Below are positions 1-6,494 of a DNA stretch of 7,087 bases, piece by piece (the stretch's first letter is position 1; each line of letters opens with the position of its first letter). The position numbers and the translations under genes were made by a program. Below the pieces are notes generated by a model. It searched no databases and had not been told where the DNA came from. It worked only from the letters and a program-made list of their open reading frames with translations. Origin of the DNA: Deltaproteobacteria bacterium (GTDB lineage: Bacteria > Desulfobacterota > Desulfobacteria > Desulfobacterales > ETH-SRB1); assembly GCA_030262795.1 (NCBI GenBank), contig JAJSZO010000132.1, positions 1 to 7,087 on the forward strand. Reading direction: 5' to 3'.

Positions 1-1064
1 TTTAATATTGCCTCCCGTATTTTTTTCATGAGATTTGTATAATAGTGAATATTATGAATTGTATTCAAACGATAGGAAAGCAGTTCTTTTGCCATGTACA
101 GGTGACGCAAATAGGCTCTTGAGTAATTACGGCAGGTATAACATGTGCATCCTTCCTTTACAGGATCAGTATCATACCTGAAACGGGAATTGCTGATATT
201 TATTGTGCCGTGTTTTGTGAACATCTGACCATTCCTGGCGTTTCTTGTAGGGATAACACAGTCAAACATATCTGCGCCAAGAGAAACAAGCTCTACGAGA
301 TCTTCAGGCATTCCCGTTCCCATTACATATTTTGGTTTTGTATCCGGCATGATAAAGAGTGTGAATTCTGCAATATCAAACATTATATCTTTAGGTTCTC
401 CGACACTTAATCCGCCCACTGCGTAGCCGTTGAAACCTATTTCTACCATCTCATCAGTAGAAATTTTGCGAAGATCCTTGAACGTTCCTCCTTGAATTAT
501 TCCGAACAGTAAATTGGGGTCGCCCTTGTTTTTATTCCAGACTTTTTTGCATCTTTTTGCCCATGCTGAAGTTAGTTCTACTGAAATTTTTGCTTCATTT
601 TTGCTTGATGGATAGGCAATACAGTTGTCCAAACACATCATTATATCCGAGTTGATACAGATCTGAATTTCAACAGCCTTTTCAGGAGTCAGCAAATGCT
701 TTGATCCATCAATGTGGGACTGAAAAGTAACGCCCTCCTCATTTATTTTTGCAAGCTTTGCAAGCGAGAATATCTGAAATCCGCCACTGTCGGTCAAAAT
801 CGGTCCGTGCCAGTTTGCAAATTTGTGAAGGCCGGAAAACAGTTTTATCACTTTACATCCAGGCCTTAAATACAGATGATATGTATTGCCAAGGATTATT
901 TGAGCTCCGGCTTCCAAAAGTTCTTCAGGGGACAATGATTTTACTGTCGCAAGTGTTCCAACCGGCATAAATACGGGAGTTTCAACAATACCATGACGAG
1001 TATTAAGTAATCCTGCTCTTGCCCTTGTTTTTTTGCATTGCGCAACTACATTGAAATCGGTCAT
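1..1064 (-). CDS. tgt: tRNA-guanine transglycosylase (queuosine pathway), 3' end cut by window edge
   Basis: Exchanges the wobble guanine of GUN-anticodon tRNAs (Asp, Asn, His, Tyr) for the queuosine precursor preQ1 in the cytoplasm. The frame is open from an ATG at 1064 to the edge, giving 354 residues; bacterial Tgt is about 370-380, so only the last twenty or so are missing. Visible hallmarks: TDSGGFQ (91-97, with the Asp92 expected to act as general acid), LDNC (145-148, family usually LDEC), GIIQGG (188-193), AVGGLSVGE (215-223), FDCVIPTR (267-274, nucleophile Asp268), and a zinc site CTCYTC (Cys306, 308, 311) with His337 in TIHN. It follows queA, its pathway partner, by 151 bp. The start fits the family N-terminus, but no Shine-Dalgarno is visible because a heptamer repeat array occupies the region from 9 nt upstream. 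Identity is very secure. Confidence 0.97.
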   Translation of the reverse strand, partial: MTDFNVVAQCKKTRARAGLLNTRHGIVETPVFMPVGTLATVKSLSPEELLEAGAQIILGNTYHLYLRPGCKVIKLFSGLHKFANWHGPILTDSGGFQIFSLAKLAKINEEGVTFQSHIDGSKHLLTPEKAVEIQICINSDIMMCLDNCIAYPSSKNEAKISVELTSAWAKRCKKVWNKNKGDPNLLFGIIQGGTFKDLRKISTDEMVEIGFNGYAVGGLSVGEPKDIMFDIAEFTLFIMPDTKPKYVMGTGMPEDLVELVSLGADMFDCVIPTRNARNGQMFTKHGTINISNSRFRYDTDPVKEGCTCYTCRNYSRAYLRHLYMAKELLSYRLNTIHNIHYYTNLMKKIREAIL

Positions 1065-1073
1065 ATGAATATA

Positions 1074-1115
1074 AAGGTTCAGGGTTCAGGGTTCAAGGTT
1101 CAGGGTTCAGGGTTA
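1074..1115 (+). repeat. Tandem heptamer array 1 (AGGGTTC), six units
   Basis: Six units with an exact 7-base period: AAGGTTC, AGGGTTC, AGGGTTC, AAGGTTC, AGGGTTC and AGGGTTA. It lies in the queA-tgt gap and ends 9 nt before the tgt ATG. Read on the minus (coding) strand the unit is GAACCCT. It is not coding and there are no CRISPR-sized spacers. It is complementary, at about six of seven positions per unit, to the second array at 1182-1216. Confidence 0.93.
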
Positions 1116-1181
1116 ATCGTTTTACGATTTTTTGGTCAGTTGATTCCATTGGGTAAACATCATGTATAAATATTCGGCCAA

Positions 1182-1216
1182 TCTCTGATCTCTGACCCCT
1201 GATCCCCGATCCCTGC
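1182..1216 (-). repeat. Tandem heptamer array 2 (TCAGGGA/TCAGAGA), five units
   Basis: On the plus strand the units are TCTCTGA, TCTCTGA, CCCCTGA, TCCCCGA and TCCCTGC, with the G at exact 7-base spacing (1187, 1194, 1201, 1208, 1215). On the coding (minus) strand they read as TCAGAGA/TCAGGGA variants. The array begins at the last base of the queA stop codon, so it follows that gene with no spacer. Its units are a more diverged relative of array 1 in opposite orientation, about 66 bp away. Confidence 0.88.
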
Positions 1217-2277
1217 TATCCAATAAACATTGCATCACCATAGCTGTAAAATCTGTACCTTTTTTTAATTGCTACTTTGTAAGCATCAAGAATATTTTTG
1301 CGGCCTGCAAAAGCTGATACAAGCATTAGAAGTGTTGACTTCGGCAGGTGAAAATTTGTAATCATTGCATCTATAACTTTAAACTTGTAACCGGGATATA
1401 TGAATAGATCGCAGTTTCCGCTTTTGTTTACAATATTGCCATTAGTATCAGATAGATATTCCAATGAGCGAACGCAAGTTGTTCCTACGGCTATGATCCG
1501 ACTTCCATTTGCTTTTGCGTTGTTTATAATTTCTGCGCTTTTTTCAGGGATTGTACACCATTCGGCATGGATTGCGTGATCCCTTATATCTAAAACTCTT
1601 ACAGGCAAAAAAGTACCATATCCCACGTGCAGGGTAATTTCAACTATCTTGACACCTTTTGATTCTATTTTTTCAATGAGTTTTTCCGTAAAATGAAATC
1701 CTGCCGTAGGCGCTGCAATAGCGCCTTTTTGAGAGGCGTAAACTGTTTGATAGGACTGTTTGTCATCGCAGGTGATATCATCTTGATCCCGCCTTATGTA
1801 AGGCGGAAGGGGAATTTTACCAATCCGGTAAAGCAATTCTTCAAAATCACTTTTGCAGGTAAATTTTACAGAATAAATTTCATTGCGAGAGTTTATTACT
1901 TCAGCCTTCAATCCCTGATCAAAAAAAATAGTTGAGCCCTGCCTTGTGCGTTTTGAACTTTTTATCAGGCACTCATATATAAAAGTATTGTCATCTTTTC
2001 TTTTGTTAACGCCTTTTGCGTAGTCAAGAATAAGTATTTCCGCTTTTCCGCCAGTGTCTTTTTTCCCGATTAGTCTTCCAGGAACGACTTCAGTGTTGTT
2101 AACAATTAGTATGTCGGACGGTAAAAAGAACTCACAAATCTCATAGAATTTATGATGAGATAGTCCGCCTGTTTTTCGATGCAAAAATATGAGTTTTGAG
2201 TGCTCCCTCTTTTCAATCGGTTTTTGAGCTATAAGTTCATTTGGAAGGTCGTAGTTATAATCAGTTATTGAAAACAC
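1216..2277 (-). CDS. queA: S-adenosylmethionine:tRNA ribosyltransferase-isomerase
   Basis: Transfers and isomerises the ribosyl group of SAM onto preQ1 in tRNA to give epoxyqueuosine, the step after Tgt. At 353 residues it has the usual family length. Visible family signatures: YDLPNELIAQKP (9-20), NNTEVVPGRL (60-69), GKIPLPPYIRR (153-163), GAIAAPTAGFHFT (185-197), HVGYGTFLPV (217-226), GTTCVRSLE (265-273) and NFHLPKSTLLMLVSAF (308-323). The start is a GTG, 5 nt after the stop of the upstream DUF2065 gene, with a GGGGA stretch about 14 nt upstream lying inside that gene's last codons. This suggests translational coupling. It is followed by tgt after a repeat-filled 151-bp gap. No truncation or missing motif is seen. 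Confidence 0.97.
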   Translation of the reverse strand: MFSITDYNYDLPNELIAQKPIEKREHSKLIFLHRKTGGLSHHKFYEICEFFLPSDILIVNNTEVVPGRLIGKKDTGGKAEILILDYAKGVNKRKDDNTFIYECLIKSSKRTRQGSTIFFDQGLKAEVINSRNEIYSVKFTCKSDFEELLYRIGKIPLPPYIRRDQDDITCDDKQSYQTVYASQKGAIAAPTAGFHFTEKLIEKIESKGVKIVEITLHVGYGTFLPVRVLDIRDHAIHAEWCTIPEKSAEIINNAKANGSRIIAVGTTCVRSLEYLSDTNGNIVNKSGNCDLFIYPGYKFKVIDAMITNFHLPKSTLLMLVSAFAGRKNILDAYKVAIKKRYRFYSYGDAMFIG

Positions 2278-2282
2278 GATTT

Positions 2283-2468
2283 CTAACTTTTCCCCAAATA
2301 AACTATAAACAGTCCTATTAACATAATTATAAAACCGAATTTTCGTAATGCTTCGTCCGGCATCTCAAAAATTTTTTGTAACCAGGATTTCATTCTTTCA
2401 GGAAAAGCAAAGTATGGCAGCCCCTCAACAATCATCAGCATACCAAGTAAACATAAGAAAAATTCCAT
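2283..2468 (-). CDS. DUF2065 (YjeT-like) small membrane protein
   Basis: A 61-residue protein with two predicted membrane segments (about 1-18 and 42-58) joined by a short loop containing FPERMKSW and the family-like MPDEALRKFGF stretch (36-46). Layout and length match the DUF2065/YjeT family of inner-membrane proteins, whose function is unknown. The ATG at 2468 is preceded by GAAGGGAT, an acceptable ribosome site. It starts 31 bp after the Uma2-family gene and ends 5 nt before the queA GTG, so it belongs to the same transcript. The link to queuosine synthesis is probably only co-transcription. Confidence 0.85.
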   Translation of the reverse strand: MEFFLCLLGMLMIVEGLPYFAFPERMKSWLQKIFEMPDEALRKFGFIIMLIGLFIVYLGKS

Positions 2469-2499
2469 ATTTATCCCTTCAAAAGTCTTAAACCCATTT

Positions 2500-3078
2500 T
2501 CAGCAAAAGACCAGACCCAAATCTATAGTCAATCCTTTTAAGAGTTCAACTTCTATCTTATCTTCTTCGGAATAGGTTTCCGGTTTTCCGTATAAACCGT
2601 TTTCCATTATTTTGTATATCGTTACAATCTTATATATCGGATGCACAATCCAATATTCCTTTACACCATTTTTTTCATACAAGTTCATTTTTTTAATATT
2701 ATCTATAGAAGCGCTTGCGGGTGAAACGATTTCAATAATTAGATCAGGCGCCCCCTTACACCCTTTTTTATCTAATTTTGATGAATCGCAAACCACAACC
2801 ATGTCAGGTTGAACCACATTTTCGGTATCTTCATCTTTTTCATTCGGTTCAGGCAATCTCACATCAAGAGGAGCAGAAAAGACTTCGCAAGGCTTATCAG
2901 ACAAAAAATTGGCAAATTGCCTCCCCAATTCCATAGAAACTCTTTGATGATTCACAGAAGGGGCGGGAGCCATGTTATATGCCACTCCTTTTATCAATTC
3001 CCACCTTTCGTTGTCATTCCATGTTAAATAATCTTTATAGGTGAATATTCTATCCGGTTCATTTTGTAGTAAAGGCAT
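2500..3078 (-). CDS. Uma2-family (DUF820) PD-(D/E)XK nuclease-like protein
   Basis: A 192-residue protein with the Uma2 layout: an N-terminal YKDYLTW...RWELIKG region (14-31), VVQPDMVVVCD (88-98), then the restriction-fold core GAPDLIIEIVSP (109-120) with Asp112 and Glu116, Lys129/Lys130 before NLYEK, and EYWIVHP (141-147; many relatives have YWLVDP, so the Asp is His here). The fold is that of PD-(D/E)XK nucleases, but no cellular role is established and members occur as scattered multicopy genes in some genomes. The ATG at 3078 has AGGAAG about 9 nt upstream, and a strong promoter-like sequence lies just before it (3115-3145). No partner gene, such as a toxin or methylase of a restriction system, is adjacent. 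Its position between ubiX and queA looks like an acquired insertion, which is an inference. Confidence 0.88.
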   Translation of the reverse strand: MPLLQNEPDRIFTYKDYLTWNDNERWELIKGVAYNMAPAPSVNHQRVSMELGRQFANFLSDKPCEVFSAPLDVRLPEPNEKDEDTENVVQPDMVVVCDSSKLDKKGCKGAPDLIIEIVSPASASIDNIKKMNLYEKNGVKEYWIVHPIYKIVTIYKIMENGLYGKPETYSEEDKIEVELLKGLTIDLGLVFC

Positions 3079-3114
3079 AATTTTTTCTTCCTTTTATTGC
3101 CAGCCTGCTCAATA

Positions 3115-3145
3115 ATTATATACCATCTGCTGACGTGGCAGTCAA
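3115..3145 (-). promoter_or_regulatory. Sigma-70-type promoter for the Uma2-DUF2065-queA-tgt unit
   Basis: On the minus strand there is a TTGACT -35 box (3145-3140), a 17-nt spacer and TATATA (3122-3117), with a TG one base upstream forming an extended -10; TATAAT at 3120-3115 overlaps it at 19-nt spacing. Predicted transcription would start near 3108, leaving about a 30-nt leader before the ATG at 3078. It begins 23 nt after the ubiX stop. No convincing terminator precedes it, so read-through from the upstream operon is also possible. Confidence 0.65.
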
Positions 3146-3168
3146 CTTTATCAAATTGAAAGCGATAG

Positions 3169-3762
3169 TTATCCCCATTGCTTAACAAGATCGTGTTCAA
3201 TCTTAAGATGGTCAAGAACCCTTGCAATTACGGAATCTACAAGGTCGGAGATATTTTTCGGGTTGGAATAAAATGAGGGTGAGGGAGGCATGATAGTAGC
3301 GCCGGCCTTAGCGGCTACGTACATGTTTTTCAAATGAATAATACTTAAAGGGGTCTCTCTTGGCAGCAGGATCAACGGACGCTTTTCCTTCATATTGACA
3401 TCAGCAGCTCTGTGAATAAGGTTGTCTGCCATGCCGGATGCAATTGCTCCAAGTGTTTTCATTGAGCATGGGATAATAACCATGCCGTCATTCCTGAACG
3501 ATCCGCTCGCTGGAGGAGCAAAAAAATCATCCTGATCATATGTATATAAATAAGCATTTTTATTAAATGTAATACCATTATTCTTTAAAAAAGATGAAAA
3601 GGATTCACCTCTGTAACCGGTTTCATGCTCAAGTACTTTGTAGCCGACCGTTGATATTACAAGATATATCTTTACCGGATTTTTCAAAAGAGCCGTAAGA
3701 AGCCTGATTCCGTATATAGACCCCGAAGCCCCGCATATGGCCACTACAATTTTTTTGCTCAC
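3169..3762 (-). CDS. ubiX: UbiX-family flavin prenyltransferase
   Basis: Joins a dimethylallyl unit to FMN to make prenylated FMN, the cofactor of UbiD-type decarboxylases. I chose the GTG at 3762 (197 residues): AGGAGG ends 5 nt upstream, and the start overlaps the ubiA stop as GTGA. A GTG at 3768, in the same frame, would overlap that ribosome site. Counting from 3768, motifs are GASGSIYG (13-20, flavin phosphate loop), VIST (37-40), ASGSF (87-91), PCSMKTLGAIASGMADNLIHRAAD (100-123), LLPRETPLS (134-142) and PPSPSFY (161-167). These cover the FMN and prenyl-phosphate sites and the length is normal. Adjacent to ubiA it fits quinone synthesis, but no UbiD partner is in the window. A role with another UbiD-type enzyme cannot be excluded. 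Confidence 0.95.
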   Translation of the reverse strand: MSKKIVVAICGASGSIYGIRLLTALLKNPVKIYLVISTVGYKVLEHETGYRGESFSSFLKNNGITFNKNAYLYTYDQDDFFAPPASGSFRNDGMVIIPCSMKTLGAIASGMADNLIHRAADVNMKEKRPLILLPRETPLSIIHLKNMYVAAKAGATIMPPSPSFYSNPKNISDLVDSVIARVLDHLKIEHDLVKQWG

Positions 3763-4625
3763 ATCCACCTCCTGACCAACTCGTCTGCAAGGACACCGAG
3801 AAATAAAGTTATGGAAATTAAACTGTTCACATGAAAAAAGGCAAAATTAACATTGCTGAGATCATCCGGTTTAACCAGCTGGTGCTCAACAATTAATAAA
3901 AGCCCGATTATAATTACTGCGCAAAAATAGAGCAGGTTCATATCAAAAACAATATAGAGCAGAAAGAAAAAACAAAAAGAAGTAAGGTGTATAATAGAAG
4001 CTATAATAAGCGCTTTTTTTATGCCGAAATGAGCAGGTATGGAAAAAAGCCCTTCATTTTTGTCAAATTTAATGTCCTGACAAGCATAAAGAATATCAAA
4101 GCCGGCAATATAGGTCATAAGGGCAATTGAAAGAATAAGAACGGGCCACGAAAAGGTTTTGGCAATGGCCAACCATGCTCCTGCAGGGGCAAGAGATATG
4201 ACAACGCCCAGATAAATATGGGAAAGCCATGTAAATCTTTTTGCATAGGAATAGGAGAAAAGTAAAACAAGCAGAGGGAAGGAAAGATAAAAGCAGGGTT
4301 TTCCGAGCATTGCTGAAGAAAATATAAAGAGACCTGAAAAGAAAATTACAAATAATATTGCTGAAAATAAAGAAAGCCTTCCTGATGGTATTTCGCGATC
4401 AAATGTACGTGGATTCTTTGCGTCTAAGCTTGCATCCGCTATCCTGTTAAAGCCCATGGCAGAGGAGCGTGCTCCAATCATGGCAAGCAAAACCCAGAAA
4501 ATATCCGATAGAATTATTGGATGCTGGCGCTGGGCAAGTATCACTGCCGAAAAAGCAAAGGGAAGAGCAAATACAGTATGGCTGAACTTTATCATCTTTC
4601 CGTATGCCAGAATTCGTTCCAGCAT
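3759..4625 (-). CDS. ubiA: UbiA-family aromatic prenyltransferase, MqnP-like
   Basis: An integral membrane enzyme expected to attach a polyprenyl chain to an aromatic acid in quinone synthesis. It has 288 residues and about eight or nine hydrophobic segments. Both metal-diphosphate motifs are present: NRIADASLD (60-68, N-x3-D-x3-D) followed by NPRTFDREIPSG (71-82), and DILYACQDIKFD (177-188, D-x3-D). The SYSYAKRFTWLSH loop (124-136) and LAPAGAWLA (145-153) are also typical. The wording of these motifs resembles the group called MqnP in the futalosine menaquinone route more than classical MenA, but assigning the substrate is an inference. The ATG is 3 bp after the amrS stop and the gene overlaps ubiX by four bases, so the genes are surely co-transcribed. 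No defect is seen. Confidence 0.93.
   Translation of the reverse strand: MLERILAYGKMIKFSHTVFALPFAFSAVILAQRQHPIILSDIFWVLLAMIGARSSAMGFNRIADASLDAKNPRTFDREIPSGRLSLFSAILFVIFFSGLFIFSSAMLGKPCFYLSFPLLVLLFSYSYAKRFTWLSHIYLGVVISLAPAGAWLAIAKTFSWPVLILSIALMTYIAGFDILYACQDIKFDKNEGLFSIPAHFGIKKALIIASIIHLTSFCFFFLLYIVFDMNLLYFCAVIIIGLLLIVEHQLVKPDDLSNVNFAFFHVNSLISITLFLGVLADELVRRWM
3768..3773 (-). promoter_or_regulatory. Ribosome binding site deciding the ubiX start
   Basis: A perfect AGGAGG on the minus strand, inside the last codons of ubiA, sits 5 nt before the GTG at 3762. It would overlap the alternative GTG at 3768, so it favours the shorter start and translational coupling with ubiA. Confidence 0.75.
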
Positions 4626-4628
4626 TAG

Positions 4629-5642
4629 CTACAACCCCACCCCGTCGATATGTGCCCCACAATGTGTACACTTGCCGTTTTCTATAAGGTTCTTAGTTAC
4701 ATGAAAACCTTGCCTGTCAATAAGGAGATTGTTGCATTTATAGCAGAACGTGTTCTCACTGTTTTCACTTGGCACATTACCTGTATAAACATATTTCAAG
4801 CCTGTTTTAATACCAATTTCACGGGCCATAATAAGTGTCTCAAGAGGTGTGGGTGGCCGATCAAGAAGTTTATACGTTGGATAGAACCCGCTTATATGCC
4901 ATGGTGTCTCCGGGCCAAGAGACTCTACAAGGAATTCAGCCAGCATTTCAAGCTCATGCCTGTCATCATTAAGCCCCGGAATAAGAAGAGTTGTTACTTC
5001 AATAAAAATACCAAGCGACTTCATATGTATCAAAGTTTCTTTTACATGCTCTATCTTAGCTTTGCAAATTTCTTTATAAAATTTTTTATTAAAAGCCTTT
5101 AAATCAACATTTGCCGCATCAAGATAAGGACTTATCATTTCAATGGCCTCGGAAGTCATGTATCCATTTGTTACAAATACGTTCAGGATTCCTTTCTCAT
5201 GTGCAATCTTAGCGGTATCATGTGCAAATTCAAAATATACGGTGGGTTCAGTATAGGTGTAAGCAATGCTTTTGCAGTTTCCTTTTATAGCAGCGTCCAC
5301 GATATCTTCAGGTGTAAAAAAATCACCCATTATCATTCCCTTATGATCGGAAGGCATCTGGGCGATGTCTGCATTCTGGCAAAACAGGCATTTAAAGTTG
5401 CAGCCCACTGTCGCTACAGAATAGGATAGACTCCCCGGAAAAATATGAAACAAAGGCTTTTTTTCAATTGGGTCTATATTTCTTGCAATAAGCTTTCCAT
5501 AAACCAGGGTCTTCAGAATTCCTTCCTGATTTTCCCGCACACCGCATATTCCGCGCCTGCCATTTTTTATTACACAGCGATGGTTGCAAAGATTGCATCT
5601 TACTTTTTTTTCATTAAGCGATTCGTAAAGATATGCTTCCAT
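4629..5642 (-). CDS. amrS: AmrS-like radical SAM protein (AmmeMemoRadiSam type)
   Basis: A cytoplasmic [4Fe-4S] radical SAM protein related to pyruvate formate-lyase activating enzymes; its substrate is not established. From the ATG at 5642 it has 337 residues. In order: an N-terminal cysteine cluster (Cys16, 19, 23, 33, in VRCNLCNHRC...GICGVREN), DPIEKKPLFHIFPG (57-70), the radical SAM motif CNFKCLFC (Cys81, 85, 88), AYTYTEPT (117-124), NVDLKAF (168-174), IPGLNDD (211-217), WHISGFYPTY (238-247) and a C-terminal zinc-ribbon-like set (Cys290, 293, 315, 318). The frame stays open 26 codons upstream to 5720, but that stretch overlaps the methyltransferase gene and lacks family sequence. The chosen ATG follows the methyltransferase stop by 1 nt with GGCGGG 5 nt upstream. 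The usual partners, Memo and AMMECR1, are not in the window. Confidence 0.9.
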   Translation of the reverse strand: MEAYLYESLNEKKVRCNLCNHRCVIKNGRRGICGVRENQEGILKTLVYGKLIARNIDPIEKKPLFHIFPGSLSYSVATVGCNFKCLFCQNADIAQMPSDHKGMIMGDFFTPEDIVDAAIKGNCKSIAYTYTEPTVYFEFAHDTAKIAHEKGILNVFVTNGYMTSEAIEMISPYLDAANVDLKAFNKKFYKEICKAKIEHVKETLIHMKSLGIFIEVTTLLIPGLNDDRHELEMLAEFLVESLGPETPWHISGFYPTYKLLDRPPTPLETLIMAREIGIKTGLKYVYTGNVPSENSENTFCYKCNNLLIDRQGFHVTKNLIENGKCTHCGAHIDGVGL

Positions 5643-5643
5643 T

Positions 5644-6378
5644 TTAACCCGCCAATGCATTGCTTGTTTGTTTAATTGAAAGCGGTCTGGTTCTATAGCG
5701 TGGAACAGGAGCAAACACAATGCCTGCGAAGGCCCCGAACGGGCATCTTTGAACCAGTTTCAAACGTTCTATACCTGTAGTTATTTTCCCTGATGCTGAT
5801 AAAAACTGACAGACAGTTCTCCATGATACAGAAACATCTCCCAAAATGGCACGGATGATTTTCTTTAATTCCCAGACACTGAAAAACTGCGCCCGGTTGT
5901 AAATGCTTTTGGTAAAAATCCCTTTCAGCCTCAGTTGTATACCTTTAAGAGCATACCTGTTAAGAACACCTATGAAAATCCTGTCTTTTGCAACCCTGCA
6001 GGCCTCTTCAATTGCCTTTTTGGGATCTTCAACAAATTCCAGCGTTGTTATAAAGCAGGCATAGTTAAATGAATTATCATCAAAAGGAAGATCTTCAGCA
6101 AATCCGCGATGTAGATCCACGTGATGTCCAACTTTTTCAAAAGCAATATCAAGCATATACTGAGATGGATCAATGCCTGTAATTTGTAGCTTTCTGTCTA
6201 AAAAAGGAACAAGATTTGCACCGGTACCACACCCGATATCTAAAAGAGAACCCCCATCCATCGGCTTCAGCATATCTAACATAAGCCGAAATTCAAGGTC
6301 AGCGGCAAATCTGTTTTGTGATTTATCATACCACTGATCGTAATTTACAGCATCCTTAAAATCAAATACATAACCCAT
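5644..6378 (-). CDS. Class I SAM-dependent methyltransferase (Methyltransf_11 type), substrate unknown
   Basis: A 244-residue soluble protein from the ATG at 6378, with the Rossmann methyltransferase motifs: LLDIGCGTGANL (45-56, SAM glycine loop), GIDPS (68-72, acidic residue for the SAM ribose), AEDLPFDDNSF (94-104) and TTLEFVEDP (111-119). The C-terminal third has no recognisable domain and ends in a basic, polar tail. It is the first gene of the amrS-ubiA-ubiX unit, with its stop 1 nt before the amrS ATG. The context makes a small-molecule or quinone methylation attractive, but it does not look like UbiE/MenG, and the substrate cannot be read from sequence. The frame also extends to a TTG at 6414, giving 12 extra hydrophobic residues. 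I prefer the ATG because the family sequence starts there, although no Shine-Dalgarno is visible for it. Confidence 0.88.
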   Translation of the reverse strand: MGYVFDFKDAVNYDQWYDKSQNRFAADLEFRLMLDMLKPMDGGSLLDIGCGTGANLVPFLDRKLQITGIDPSQYMLDIAFEKVGHHVDLHRGFAEDLPFDDNSFNYACFITTLEFVEDPKKAIEEACRVAKDRIFIGVLNRYALKGIQLRLKGIFTKSIYNRAQFFSVWELKKIIRAILGDVSVSWRTVCQFLSASGKITTGIERLKLVQRCPFGAFAGIVFAPVPRYRTRPLSIKQTSNALAG

Positions 6379-6385
6379 GATTAAT

Positions 6386-6414
6386 AATTTATTTAAAAAA
6401 AGTAATTTTATCAA
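6386..6414 (-). promoter_or_regulatory. Weak candidate promoter for the methyltransferase operon
   Basis: On the minus strand TTGATA (6414-6409), a 17-nt spacer and TAAATT (6391-6386) resemble -35 and -10 boxes. Transcription would then begin at or within a base or two of the ATG at 6378, implying a leaderless message, which agrees with the lack of a ribosome site. The region is very AT-rich, so such matches arise easily; TAAAAT at 6409-6404 is an alternative -10 with a poor -35. Confidence 0.22.
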
Positions 6415-6494
6415 GGAAAAAACTGGGGTGATGCAAACTAAAACTAAACGGTTTGAAATATTAATCCCATTTTTGTTACGTTAAACTCATTAGA

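Noticed and set aside
749..970. 73-codon plus-strand frame
   Set aside because: It is antisense to intact tgt and has no recognisable protein features.
1114..1127. Small hairpin with T-run on the plus strand (AATCG-TTTTA-CGATT) as a terminator
   Set aside because: The stem is only 5 bp and AT-rich, and there is no plus-strand gene to terminate; on the coding strand it lacks a following T-run.
1074..1216. CRISPR-like or telomere-like array
   Set aside because: The units are 7 bp with no unique spacers, and no cas genes are nearby; they are simple tandem heptamers.
3024..3227. 67-codon minus-strand frame bridging ubiX and Uma2
   Set aside because: It overlaps the ends of both real genes in another frame, covers the promoter region and shows no protein-like pattern.
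3763..3768. Earlier GTG start for ubiX at 3768
   Set aside because: It would overlap the AGGAGG ribosome site, whereas the GTG at 3762 has correct spacing and gives a GTGA overlap with ubiA.
4650..5102. 150-codon open frame on the plus strand
   Set aside because: It lies wholly antisense to amrS and the ubiA start, its translation has no family features, and amrS itself is intact there.
5643..5720. 26-codon N-terminal extension of amrS
   Set aside because: It overlaps the methyltransferase C-terminus in another frame, and the family N-terminus (YLYESLNEKKVRC) begins right after the ATG at 5642.
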